Part shown: positions 17,206 to 25,961 of the stretch, one piece after another
How positions within the stretch are numbered: position 1 is the first letter of the stretch
Layout: every line of letters starts with the position of its first letter
Assembly (NCBI GenBank): GCA_964537555.1
Contig: CAZIAD010000013.1
Coordinates: forward strand, 9,427 to 73,426
Reading direction: 5' to 3'
Length of the DNA: 64,000 nt
From: CAYRWR01 sp964537555
GTDB lineage: Bacteria > Spirochaetota > Brevinematia > Brevinematales > CAYRWR01
Notes under the pieces: generated by a model
Databases searched by the model: none
The model's input: only the letters and a program-made list of their open reading frames with translations
Told to the model about the DNA's origin: nothing
Translations under genes and position numbers: made by a program

Positions 17206-17973
17206 TTAATCGATGATAATACCCACGGGACAGTGGTCACTCCCCATCACTTCGGGCATGATAAATGAGTCTTTGACACGGGGCATAAATTCTTCATTGA
17301 CAAAGAAATAGTCTATTCTCCATCCCACATTGTTAGCCCGGGCATTGGCCCGGTTGGACCACCAGGTATACTGATGGGGCTCAGGGTGGAATTCCCGGAA
17401 GGTATCCACATAGCCGTGAGAGATATATTTATCGATCCAGGCCCGCTCTTCAGGAAGAAAACCGGACTCTTTTTCATTCTGTTTGGGATGGGCCAGGTCT
17501 ATGGTTTCATGCGCGGTGTTAAAGTCTCCGGTACAGACGACATTTTTTCCGGCCGCCTTGTACTGGTCTACTGTGCGTAAAAAGTCATCATAAAAGTCCA
17601 TCTTATACTGCAGTCGTTCCGGGCTCTGCTTTCCATTGGGATAATAGATATTAAAAAATACCCAGTCATCGTACTCCACTATGAGGGTACGGCCCTCGTG
17701 GTTAAAACGCTCATCCAGGAGGCCGGTCTTTACACTGAGGGGCTTGATTTTGGTGTAGACCACCGTGCCGCTATAACCTTTGCGCTCGGCCGGATTCCAG
17801 TGTGCCTCATATCCTTCGATATGGAGGAGTTCGTCGCTGAGCTGCTCCGGTAATGCCTTGATCTCCTGGAGGCCTATTACATCCGGAGACTCCTGTTTGA
17901 GCCACTGGATAAAGCCCTTTTTTTCGGCAGCCCGTATTCCATTTACATTCCAGGACATAACTTTTATACTCAC
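17206..17973 (-). CDS. xth: Exodeoxyribonuclease III (ExoA/Xth type AP endonuclease)
   Basis: A 255-residue base-excision repair enzyme that cleaves at abasic sites and removes 3' blocking groups. Seen in order: SWNVNGIRAA with the metal-binding Asn, GLQEIKA with the metal-binding Glu, IYYPNG, TGDFNTAH with the catalytic Asp-Asn pair, WRIDYFFV and GSDHCPVGI with the catalytic Asp-His. Length fits the bacterial ExoA group. It starts at GTG 17973, which overlaps the TGA of the upstream lipoprotein gene (GTGA), and GAGG lies at the right distance inside that gene. It is the third gene of a proS-lipoprotein-xth unit. Confidence 0.95.
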   Translation of the reverse strand: MSIKVMSWNVNGIRAAEKKGFIQWLKQESPDVIGLQEIKALPEQLSDELLHIEGYEAHWNPAERKGYSGTVVYTKIKPLSVKTGLLDERFNHEGRTLIVEYDDWVFFNIYYPNGKQSPERLQYKMDFYDDFLRTVDQYKAAGKNVVCTGDFNTAHETIDLAHPKQNEKESGFLPEERAWIDKYISHGYVDTFREFHPEPHQYTWWSNRANARANNVGWRIDYFFVNEEFMPRVKDSFIMPEVMGSDHCPVGIIID

Positions 17974-18809
17974 AGGCTGGCTTCCTCACGCTTTTTGATC
18001 AGGATCTTTCCGGTGGCTGATCCAGTGATATTCTGGCTGATGATCCCGCTACTCATAGGATAGGACAGGCTCATATCCAGGTCGATATCTTCCAGACGGA
18101 TGCTCTGCCTGATGGTATCAAACAGTATAGACATATCTACTTTTATTTCTGCCAGGGCCTTGGGCTCTACAGATTTCTCATGATCGATGGCATCATACAT
18201 CCGTACCGTGAGCTGGCGGAACACCACCAGGTCTTTATCCTTGATACGGGCCGGAGACTGATCCTGGGAAAACGTCAGAAACATTTTCTGCTCACTCATC
18301 TTGATCAGGAAGTTGGTACTTTGGCTGTAGCCCTTCCACACGGTATCCATGTCAGTAAAATCAGGAAAGAGCAGTGCGGCATAGGTGCTAAACTCGGGCT
18401 GGGGTTTCTGAAAATACAGGACCGTCATGGCTCCGGTAGGGGTGATATAGAGATGGGAAAAGTAATTACGGAAATAGTTCATACCCATCATGAGCCCTGC
18501 CCGGATGCGGGGGTCATCGGACTGCACTTCCAGATCCTTCATCTGCATGCGCAGCTGAGCGCCATAGGGAGTCTTTTCTTCCAGCAGATCGAGCTGTATC
18601 ATGGCTTTCATGCTGATCTTGCCATTATACTGAAAGATCACGGCATTGGCATTGGCATCCACATCCATAGTGAGGTCGTAGATCAGGGGCTTTTCTTTGG
18701 AAAAGCTGTATTTATACTGTACATCTTCTTTTATAGGTGCAGGACATCCACTGAGGAATACCAGCAGTAGCAGCAGGCTAAATCTGGTATTTGGCCATTT
18801 CTTTGTCAT
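17970..18809 (-). CDS. Predicted lipoprotein of unknown function
   Basis: About 279 residues. The N-terminus MTKKWPNTRFSLLLLLVFLSGC is a type II signal peptide with lipobox LSGC (Cys 22). The mature part is rich in beta-strand-like patterns (YDLTMDVDANANAVIFQYNG, later LEDIDLDMSLSYPMSSGI) and ends with KKREEASL. I do not recognise a family; the pattern of long amphipathic strands recalls lipid- or lipoprotein-carrier folds, which is only a guess. The start at 18809 with GGGAGAA before it lies 32 nt inside the end of proS, and its stop overlaps the xth start, so its translation is coupled to both neighbours. Confidence 0.75.
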   Translation of the reverse strand: MTKKWPNTRFSLLLLLVFLSGCPAPIKEDVQYKYSFSKEKPLIYDLTMDVDANANAVIFQYNGKISMKAMIQLDLLEEKTPYGAQLRMQMKDLEVQSDDPRIRAGLMMGMNYFRNYFSHLYITPTGAMTVLYFQKPQPEFSTYAALLFPDFTDMDTVWKGYSQSTNFLIKMSEQKMFLTFSQDQSPARIKDKDLVVFRQLTVRMYDAIDHEKSVEPKALAEIKVDMSILFDTIRQSIRLEDIDLDMSLSYPMSSGIISQNITGSATGKILIKKREEASL

Positions 18810-20511
18810 ATAATTCTCCCGCGTATTTTTCGATGGCACTGAGGTCCACCAGTTCTTTATCCTTGGAGTCACGTAGTTTTACTTCCACCTTCTGCTCGGC
18901 AGTAAAGGCCTTGCCCAGGGTGATACGTATAGGAATACCGATCAGGTCTGCGTCGTTAAACTTGACCCCGGCCCGCTCATCCCGGTCATCCAGCAGTACT
19001 TCGTACTTTTTAGACAGATTGTCATGCAGGTCCTGAGCGGCCTTCATGACAGCCTCATCAGTGACATTGATGGGCAGGATGAGGATATGAAAAGGGGCCA
19101 CCGTGATAGGCCAGATCACACCGAAATCATCGTGGGCCTGCTCCATGATAGAGGCCATAGTGCGGGCTACCCCGATGCCGTAACAGCCCATGATGGGGTG
19201 CTTTTCTTTGCCGTCTTTATCCAGAAAGGTCACATTCATCTTCTCTGTATACTTGTAGCCCAGTTTAAATATATGCCCTACCTCGATACCCCTGTAGGAA
19301 TTGAGCTCATGTTTACACTCCGGACAGAGGTCACCGGCCTGCACCAGCTGTATATCTCCGCTCACATCAGGCACAAAGTCATGCTTGATATTCACCCCTT
19401 TGAGGTGTTTGTCCTTTTTATTGGCCCCGGTGTAGGAGTTGACCATGTGAGTCACAGAGTCGTCTGCTACTATCTTTATACCTTTGATCTTGTCCTTGAT
19501 CCCCACCGGGCCGGCAAATCCCACAGGGGCTCCCGTCACCTCGCGCACCAGCTCTTCAGGAGCCAGCTCTACCTCAGAGGCCCCCAGCAGGTTTTTGAGT
19601 TTGATCTCATTGATCTCTTTGTCACCCCGGATGAGGGCCATCACGGGATTCTGGTCTACTACATAGATGAGGCTCTTGATAAACTTATCGGCGCCTATAT
19701 TAAAGAATCTGGTCAGCTCTTCTATGGTCTTGACATTGGGGGTATCCACTTCCTTGGTACGCTGCAGGGCTTCATCGCCGGCAGCATATTCGGTGTGGCA
19801 TACAGCCCGTTCCACATTGGCCACATAGTCACAGTGGCTGCACTTGACGATCTCCTCCTCCCCTACAGAGGAGGGCACCATAAACTCTTCAGAGTTGGAT
19901 CCGCCCATGGCTCCGGTATCAGCCTGAACCGGGTCCACATCCAGGCCGCATCGCTTAAAAATATTGCGGTAGGAGGCTCGCATGTCCTGATAGCTCCGGT
20001 CCAGCCCCTTTTCATCTATGTCAAAGGAATATGCATCCTTCATAATAAACTCACGGGAACGCATCACCCCGAAACGGGGCCGTATCTCATCCCGGAACTT
20101 GGTATTGATCTGGTAGAGGTTGAGGGGCAGGTCCCGGTAGGACTGCACGTTGTCCCGTACGATGGAGGTAAAGGCCTCTTCGTGGGTAGGCCCCAGGAGC
20201 AGCTCATTATCATGCCGGTCCTTAAATCTCAGGAGCTCCTTGCCATAAGCTTCGTAACGTCCGCTTTCCTTCCACAGGTCAGCCGGGGTCACAAAGGGGG
20301 GCCGTATTTCCAGGGCTCCCGCCTTATTCATCTCCTCCCTTACAATATGTTCGATCTTCTGCAGTATACGCAGGCCCAGAGGCAGAAAGGTGTAGAGCCC
20401 GGCTACCTGCTTGCGGATCATACCGGAGCGCAGCATCAGCTGATGGGAAGTGATCTCCGCGTCACTGGGGACTTCACGGAGCGTAGGAATGAGCATCCTG
20501 GAATATAACAT
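18778..20511 (-). CDS. proS: Prolyl-tRNA synthetase
   Basis: A class II aminoacyl-tRNA synthetase, 577 residues, that charges tRNA-Pro. The N-terminus MLYSRMLIPTLREVPSDAE is typical. Motif 2 is seen as KFRDEIRPRFGVMRSREF with LLGPTHEE, both characteristic of bacterial ProRS. Between motifs 2 and 3 lies the INS editing domain (about 220-400; TPNVKTIEELTRFF, MALIRGDKEIN). Motif 3 is CYGIGVARTMA, and the C-terminal anticodon-binding domain follows (VLLDDRDERAGVKFNDADLIG). It is the normal long bacterial type. The ATG at 20511 with GAGGATAAAG before it fits the family better than the upstream 20592 start. It leads the unit with the lipoprotein and xth. Confidence 0.98.
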   Translation of the reverse strand: MLYSRMLIPTLREVPSDAEITSHQLMLRSGMIRKQVAGLYTFLPLGLRILQKIEHIVREEMNKAGALEIRPPFVTPADLWKESGRYEAYGKELLRFKDRHDNELLLGPTHEEAFTSIVRDNVQSYRDLPLNLYQINTKFRDEIRPRFGVMRSREFIMKDAYSFDIDEKGLDRSYQDMRASYRNIFKRCGLDVDPVQADTGAMGGSNSEEFMVPSSVGEEEIVKCSHCDYVANVERAVCHTEYAAGDEALQRTKEVDTPNVKTIEELTRFFNIGADKFIKSLIYVVDQNPVMALIRGDKEINEIKLKNLLGASEVELAPEELVREVTGAPVGFAGPVGIKDKIKGIKIVADDSVTHMVNSYTGANKKDKHLKGVNIKHDFVPDVSGDIQLVQAGDLCPECKHELNSYRGIEVGHIFKLGYKYTEKMNVTFLDKDGKEKHPIMGCYGIGVARTMASIMEQAHDDFGVIWPITVAPFHILILPINVTDEAVMKAAQDLHDNLSKKYEVLLDDRDERAGVKFNDADLIGIPIRITLGKAFTAEQKVEVKLRDSKDKELVDLSAIEKYAGELYDKEMAKYQI

Positions 20512-20887
20512 GTCTTTATCCTCGAAATGTAGTAGGGATATTATAGTGTATGTATGCCGTTTTGGCAAAAATCCCCGCACTGAAGGACTCATGAAAAATT
20601 CAAAACGGAGTGCATAAGAGGAGCCTAGTGTTTCCCCTCAAAGCTTAGATATTACCCGGACTACAGACCCCCTGGCCATAGCTCCTGAGGGTTTCACCAG
20701 GCACAGTGAAAGCACGAGACTGAGCAATGAGGGCCGGGTGTGACTCTGCGCCTTTACCAGGAGCGGGACGGTGCGGTGTGAGCTGCCGTCCTGTCAGAGA
20801 GGCATTTTCATCACAGCTTTCGAGCCGCCAGGCTGAGGAATTCAAATAATTACTTGTTATTAATACCGGATCAACTCTGGCATAAGT
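20512..20887. other. Non-coding segment between the CHASE2 gene and proS, GC-rich core
   Basis: About 376 bp without a credible gene. The middle (about 20660-20830) is clearly richer in G and C than most intergenic DNA here and has local hairpins, for instance GGACGG/CCGTCC at 20766-20791. A frame of 66 codons on the minus strand has no ribosome binding site and no recognisable product. The promoter of proS must lie in the left part. A structured RNA is possible, but I cannot name one. Confidence 0.45.
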
Positions 20888-21712
20888 TCATTCAGAATGA
20901 ATGATCTTCCATAAGACCCGGTTAAATACATCATGAGCGCTGATTCTTCCGTATTTTGTGTCCAGCAGGGGAGATTTATCATAATAAAGGATGATCACCT
21001 TGTCTTTGATCTGATCCGCCCGGACTTTTCCCTGCAGGATCTGTTCCATCGAAAGAGAGGGAAATCCATGGGGCCCGCTATAATCTACTCTCATCTCATT
21101 GTCCTCATTCAGGCTGACTGCCCAGCCGGAGCCGGACAGGCTTTTCCCCTCTATGAGACGGAGCTCGGGATAGCCCAGTTCCAGGGCCAGGAGCCACAGG
21201 CTTTTATAGTCTTTTCCCCGGTATTGCACAAACAGGGGAATACTATTGTCCCGGGCCGTATCGGGAATCATGGGGAATCCTACTGCCCAGGCGTTTTTCT
21301 GCAGAAGGGGCAGCGGGATCCAGCCTTCAGTCCCGGCCAGCTTATGCCCACTGTCAGGGTGCAGGGCTACTGAAAAGCGGGGGTCCAGGTCTGAGGAGTC
21401 CTTCTCCCTGTTATCCAGAGAGGCCTGCAGTATTACCTTACGATTCAGCATGGCCTTTGCCAGGGCCTTGTCCCCCTGGGATGACCGGGGCAGGTCGAAA
21501 AAGAATTTGACCACTATAGCCCGGGGCTGGTATTTAGAGAGGGCATCTATCATCGCAGCATATGCGGATCGGTCATAGGGGAATCTGCCGTATCTGTGCT
21601 CCAGGGTACTATCTGCCTCCACCAGGCAGAAGGGGGAGCTTCCATAGACCAGACCCAGCTGTAATAAACCGAAAACAGCAATGATCCCTATAATCAGCTT
21701 AGACTTATTCAT
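20888..21712 (-). CDS. Stand-alone CHASE2-type extracellular sensor domain protein
   Basis: About 274 residues. A single N-terminal helix (LIIGIIAVFGLLQLGLVYG) acts as signal anchor. The rest reads as a CHASE2 domain: RYGRFPYDRSAYAAMIDAL, then RAIVVKFFFDLPRSSQGDKALAKAM, later the strand VDYSGPHGFPSLSMEQIL and KVRADQIKDKVIILYY. CHASE2 normally precedes membrane helices and a cyclase, kinase or GGDEF effector. Here the protein stops right after the domain (VLWKIIHSE), so no effector is fused. AGGAGGAATATAC before the ATG at 21712 decides the start. The next genes encode a large lipoprotein and a divergent adenylate cyclase that lacks a CHASE2 domain, which could suggest a partnership, but this is inference. 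Confidence 0.72.
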   Translation of the reverse strand: MNKSKLIIGIIAVFGLLQLGLVYGSSPFCLVEADSTLEHRYGRFPYDRSAYAAMIDALSKYQPRAIVVKFFFDLPRSSQGDKALAKAMLNRKVILQASLDNREKDSSDLDPRFSVALHPDSGHKLAGTEGWIPLPLLQKNAWAVGFPMIPDTARDNSIPLFVQYRGKDYKSLWLLALELGYPELRLIEGKSLSGSGWAVSLNEDNEMRVDYSGPHGFPSLSMEQILQGKVRADQIKDKVIILYYDKSPLLDTKYGRISAHDVFNRVLWKIIHSE

Positions 21713-21830
21713 GTATATTCCTCCTACAAAAATCAATTCCTGCATAACACTCGGTGAGATATACTGTCGGAGTTATTGATCGGGAATAGCCTCGTATAAC
21801 CTTGTATGGGTCACCAGTCATCAGAGCTTT

Positions 21831-23870
21831 CTAATCGGCTTTCCTGCTCACCACAATGAGCTGCTTCCGGGCAATGTCATTTTGCTGGAGATCTTTTTGA
21901 TAGAAGAAATAATCATCTCCTATAAATCCTACCGTCCTGCCATATAGATCGAATTCATGGGGTACCTGAATAAAGCGATTAAATACATTGAGAGAGAAAT
22001 AATGACCAGAATGTTCCGGGTCATAGATCTCGAACAATGGTGCTGCGGCTGTCAGATCCTGATTATATATCACCTGTACTACCCTGCTTTTAGGAGGGGC
22101 AGGCACCACACTGGAAAAGAGGTGGGTAGCTATGAATAATCTTTCCTTTTCCATGGGGCAGTACGTCCTGAAATTTTTATAGTAATCATTTAACTCTCGG
22201 CTACCTGTTACCGGGCCATGGATCTTTCCATTATGATTCAGATACTCCTGCCGGTCCTTCATAAAATAGACCACATAAGAATCCCCTTCCGTCGCCCACC
22301 CTGTGATCTTTTCATAAGGGCCGATCACTGATCCATCCATCAATGTGAGAGACTGTCGGTTTTTTTCCTGAGTGAGCACGGGCCTTTCCTCGGGCCGGAA
22401 CTCCGCCTCACTAATGGGGTGCGGTTCTTTTCCATTACTGATCCTGTGATATCCTGGAGCAGTGGGATAGGACTTTCCCTCTCCCCCTTTGAGCAGGTCG
22501 AATTCCCAGTGCCAGGTATTTCCTGTATAGTAGATCTTGGCCCCATCATATTTGTACTGAGGACTGGTATAGCGAAAGGCATATTCCCATTCATTCTGCC
22601 CGTCATTTATATACATCTTCCCGTCTTTCCTTCCATATAACAGAGCCCGGCTGGCCTCATTGTTAAAGGCTGCACCCTGTATTTCCCGGCTGCACTGGAA
22701 ATAAAAGGCTGTAGGATTGCCTTCTACACAGAGTATATGATTTCCTGAATCCTGCTCTCTCAGTAATAAATACCATTTCCTGAGATCCGTATTATATTTC
22801 TGTTTTAGTATTTTAAATCCACTGCCGGGGATAGTATGACTTAATCTACCGTCAATGTAAAAGTACCAGTTCTTTGTATCAGATAATACATACGAGCATC
22901 GTCCCCTGCTAAAATGACGAGCCAGATCATCCATTAATGCAGTATCATTATCATGCTTTGAGAGGTCCCATAAGGGCCTATCTGTGTATTCATCCTGAGT
23001 ATATACTACCGGCCTGCCCTGAAGTGTCAGGTTTTTCAGCTGATTCTCATTTTCCACTAGTAATACCTTTGTTCCATTGGTCACATAAAGACCGGACTGC
23101 CATCGGGATAGTACCCATTCCTCTCCCATATCTAGGTTTGGTTCATAATAGTAAGTATACTCCTGGATAAGAGACCCCCCGGCCTCCCCGAATAAAAACA
23201 GTGTCCCGTCAGCTAACTGGCATGAGCTATAAATAAGTGATAAGGGCATATAAGCCTGCTCTCTTTTTCCCTCAACAGACAGGCGGAATAATGACAGGGT
23301 ATTGGAATACCATAATGATTCGATATGAGGGGCTTCCTGATTGGTATGAGCCTGGGGATATTTCTTTTTGGTATCGATATACCGGGTATTGGCAGCAGCC
23401 ACTAAAAGACTCTCGTTTTGCTTATTATATATAAGCTGAGCGCTGCTAAAGGGCCCTCCGGACAGAGAAATCAATTCGTCATTTTTAAATAATCCCCGGG
23501 AACCCAGGACATATAATTCCCCATGGATGATCTGTACCGGGGAATAATACCCAGGATTGGGTCCATAGGATTTTAAATTAATATTGGTATAGCTTAGCCG
23601 TCTTATTTTATACTGTGCTCCATGATCAGAAAACTGAGCCAGATACCAGCCATCCTGATATTGCAGTAAAACACCCCCCTTTCCATTTTCAGAACCGGAA
23701 CAAAAGATCTTATCATAGGGCCCTATCTCGAGGTGGTCTTCCAGCTTACGAATAGTCACCGGCAGGTCTTTACTGTGAAATGATTTTGACTCAGTCCTGG
23801 ATCCTGAATTACAGGATGAGAATCCAGTCCCCATGACAATACTAAATAACAGAAAAAAGATTCTTTTCAT
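21831..23870 (-). CDS. Large predicted lipoprotein with GPYDKI-type repeats
   Basis: A 679-residue protein with type II signal peptide (MKRIFFLLFSIVMGTGFSSC, lipobox FSSC, Cys 20). The mature part has many short strands with repeated elements such as IGPYDKIF, VIGPYEKITG and KIHGPVTG, plus many Tyr and Trp. The pattern resembles WG-repeat or beta-propeller proteins that sit on the cell surface, but I do not recognise a named family. AAGGGATATT precedes the ATG. It is followed 118 bp downstream by the CHASE2 gene on the same strand. Surface exposure is likely; function unknown. Confidence 0.75.
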   Translation of the reverse strand: MKRIFFLLFSIVMGTGFSSCNSGSRTESKSFHSKDLPVTIRKLEDHLEIGPYDKIFCSGSENGKGGVLLQYQDGWYLAQFSDHGAQYKIRRLSYTNINLKSYGPNPGYYSPVQIIHGELYVLGSRGLFKNDELISLSGGPFSSAQLIYNKQNESLLVAAANTRYIDTKKKYPQAHTNQEAPHIESLWYSNTLSLFRLSVEGKREQAYMPLSLIYSSCQLADGTLFLFGEAGGSLIQEYTYYYEPNLDMGEEWVLSRWQSGLYVTNGTKVLLVENENQLKNLTLQGRPVVYTQDEYTDRPLWDLSKHDNDTALMDDLARHFSRGRCSYVLSDTKNWYFYIDGRLSHTIPGSGFKILKQKYNTDLRKWYLLLREQDSGNHILCVEGNPTAFYFQCSREIQGAAFNNEASRALLYGRKDGKMYINDGQNEWEYAFRYTSPQYKYDGAKIYYTGNTWHWEFDLLKGGEGKSYPTAPGYHRISNGKEPHPISEAEFRPEERPVLTQEKNRQSLTLMDGSVIGPYEKITGWATEGDSYVVYFMKDRQEYLNHNGKIHGPVTGSRELNDYYKNFRTYCPMEKERLFIATHLFSSVVPAPPKSRVVQVIYNQDLTAAAPLFEIYDPEHSGHYFSLNVFNRFIQVPHEFDLYGRTVGFIGDDYFFYQKDLQQNDIARKQLIVVSRKAD

Positions 23871-24132
23871 AATATCCCTTTCATCAAATGTGCTCTATCA
23901 GGGAAATGCAGCCCTGATATGCATCCATTATAATCCTTAATAGAAAAACAGGAAAGAAAATTTCATCTTTTAATAGAGAAAAAGAGAGAAAGGTATTTTT
24001 CTTCAAACTAAATAGATCAAATCAGTTATAGTTATTTATTTAGTTCATGAAAAAAGAGATTGCTATTATATGGTAGTGCAGCTAAACTATGTTTATTAAT
24101 ATGCTCGTTCTAAACATTTCCGGGGGACATTT

Positions 24133-25791
24133 ATGAGAAAAAAATATAATTTCAGCATCAATTTTGGCCTGAGCAGCGCTTTTGCCTTTGTGGTTATCAT
24201 CACTTCCATATGTATCTCTGTGATTTTTTTTCTCAATATGCGTACGGTAATGCGTCAGGACCTGAACAAACGCATCCATGATATACTGGCCATAGGAATC
24301 ACTAAACTGGACAGCTCTGCCCATGCCAGCCTGACCCGGCCTGAACAGGAAGACAGCCCGGTTTACAGACAGATCAAAAAGACCCTCCAGGAGATCAGAG
24401 ACGGCAGTACCCAGGTCCGTTTTGTCTATACCATCAGACAGGTTAAGGGCCAGGATTATCAGTTTATTGTGGATGCTGAAGAAAACTCTGAAGATCTGAG
24501 TCATTTAGGCGATCCACTGCCTGATACAGATATAGATAGCTTGATAGAAAAGGATAGTAATTTTTACATTAGCAAGAAATTTGAAACGGATCAATGGGGG
24601 ACCTGGCTCACCGGCTATACCCGGATCATTACTCCTGAGGGACGGCATGATGGCTATCTCTGCCTGGATATTTCAGCTAAGTCCATCATTGATAAGGAGC
24701 GGAGTGTCCTGCTCAACATACTGGTGATCGACCTGCTGATCACCATTTTGTTTATCCTACTGGGCATAGGAATAGCCCGGGGTATAGCCAAACCCCTGTC
24801 TTTACTGGAACAGGACATGATCCGTATCAAGGATTTTAACCTGGATGCCCATGTGGACATCCGGTCCCGCTTTATCGAGATCATGAATATGAAATACGCT
24901 GAGGATAATATGAAGACCGGCCTGCAGTCTTTTAAAAAATACGTTCCGGCAGCCCTGGTAAGCCAGCTCATCACATTAAACAAGGAAGCTAAAATAGGGG
25001 GAGAAAAGAAACAGCTGAGCATACTTTTCTCTGATATAGCTGATTTTACCACAGTCTCAGAAAGCCTGAGCCCGGAGAAACTCTCGGAATACATGGCAGA
25101 GTATTTTGAGGGGATGACCAGTATCATAATCAGACATCAGGGTACGGTAGATAAATATATCGGTGATGCTATAATGGCATTCTGGGGGGCACCTTTGGAC
25201 CTGGAGGACCATGCCTGGCACACCTGCATGGCTGCCCTGGAATGCCGGGATTTTCTGGCCACTATGAACGAGTCTTTTAAAAAGGCTGGAAAACCTGTAC
25301 TCCACACCCGATTCGGTATCAATAGCGGTGAAGTGATAGTAGGTAACTTCGGCTATCAGGACAGGTTTAACTATACTGTGATCGGGGATAATGTAAACCT
25401 GGCCAGCCGCCTCGAAGCTATCAATAAACTCTATAAGACTACTATCATCATTAGTGAGGCCACTCATTCACTCATAGCCGGGCGTATCGCCTGCCGTAAA
25501 ATAGACATTGTCGCGGTTAAAGGAAAAAAAGTGGGTATCCCTATCTATGAAGTGATCGCCCCTCAGGAAAAACTAAGCCCCATTCAAAACACCTTTCTGG
25601 AAGATTTCAGGCAGGGCATGGATGCCTACCTGGCCCGGGATTGGAACAGAGCCATTCAATATATGGATAATGCCCTGAAGACAATTCCGGAAGATTATCC
25701 CTCAACCCTGATCATCAGGCGCTGCAGGGAATTTCTCGAAAATCCACCGGAAAAAGACTGGCAGGGCGTCATAGTCTTACGGGAAAAATAA
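24133..25791 (+). CDS. Membrane-bound class III adenylate cyclase
   Basis: A 552-residue signalling enzyme. Helix 1 is at about 13-34, then a periplasmic sensor of about 155 residues, helix 2 at about 195-218, and a HAMP-like stretch (ARGIAKPLSLLEQDM). The catalytic domain begins at about 285: FSDIADFTTVSESL carries the first metal-binding Asp and GDAIMAFWGAP the second. DKYIGD has the adenine-recognising Lys, and VIGDNVNLASRLE the transition-state Asn and Arg. All catalytic residues are present, so ATP to cAMP conversion is expected. A helical tail (about 490-552) has one or two TPR-like repeats. GGGGGACATTT precedes the ATG. The periplasmic domain resembles a Cache-type sensor (VRFVYTIRQVKGQDYQF), ligand unknown. 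Confidence 0.93.
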   Translation: MRKKYNFSINFGLSSAFAFVVIITSICISVIFFLNMRTVMRQDLNKRIHDILAIGITKLDSSAHASLTRPEQEDSPVYRQIKKTLQEIRDGSTQVRFVYTIRQVKGQDYQFIVDAEENSEDLSHLGDPLPDTDIDSLIEKDSNFYISKKFETDQWGTWLTGYTRIITPEGRHDGYLCLDISAKSIIDKERSVLLNILVIDLLITILFILLGIGIARGIAKPLSLLEQDMIRIKDFNLDAHVDIRSRFIEIMNMKYAEDNMKTGLQSFKKYVPAALVSQLITLNKEAKIGGEKKQLSILFSDIADFTTVSESLSPEKLSEYMAEYFEGMTSIIIRHQGTVDKYIGDAIMAFWGAPLDLEDHAWHTCMAALECRDFLATMNESFKKAGKPVLHTRFGINSGEVIVGNFGYQDRFNYTVIGDNVNLASRLEAINKLYKTTIIISEATHSLIAGRIACRKIDIVAVKGKKVGIPIYEVIAPQEKLSPIQNTFLEDFRQGMDAYLARDWNRAIQYMDNALKTIPEDYPSTLIIRRCREFLENPPEKDWQGVIVLREK

Positions 25792-25903
25792 GAGCGGGAA
25801 CTTGTTCTCTGATTCAGATGTACTCAAAAATAGTGCACTGCAGTGTATGCAGGACTGGGCATGATTCGTTTCGAAGAAAAGTATTTATATTTTATACTCG
25901 CAC

Positions 25904-25932
25904 TTGAAAGATATTAATTCTGATATTATAGT
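25904..25932 (+). promoter_or_regulatory. Promoter of the radical SAM gene
   Basis: TTGAAA, 17-nt spacer and TATAGT (25927-25932), 30 bp before the radical SAM ATG. This would give a very short leader. Confidence 0.65.
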
Positions 25933-25961
25933 AATGTGCTGTTAAACATTTATAGACTAAT

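Noticed and set aside
19024..20508. 494-codon open frame opposite proS
   Set aside because: Antisense shadow of a clearly conserved gene; no ribosome binding site and no recognisable product.
20645..20845. 66-codon frame in the spacer upstream of proS
   Set aside because: No ribosome binding site, no hydrophobic or domain pattern.
25836..25845. Palindrome CACTGCAGTG upstream of the radical SAM gene
   Set aside because: It is short, far from the promoter at 25904 and not repeated; no basis to call an operator.
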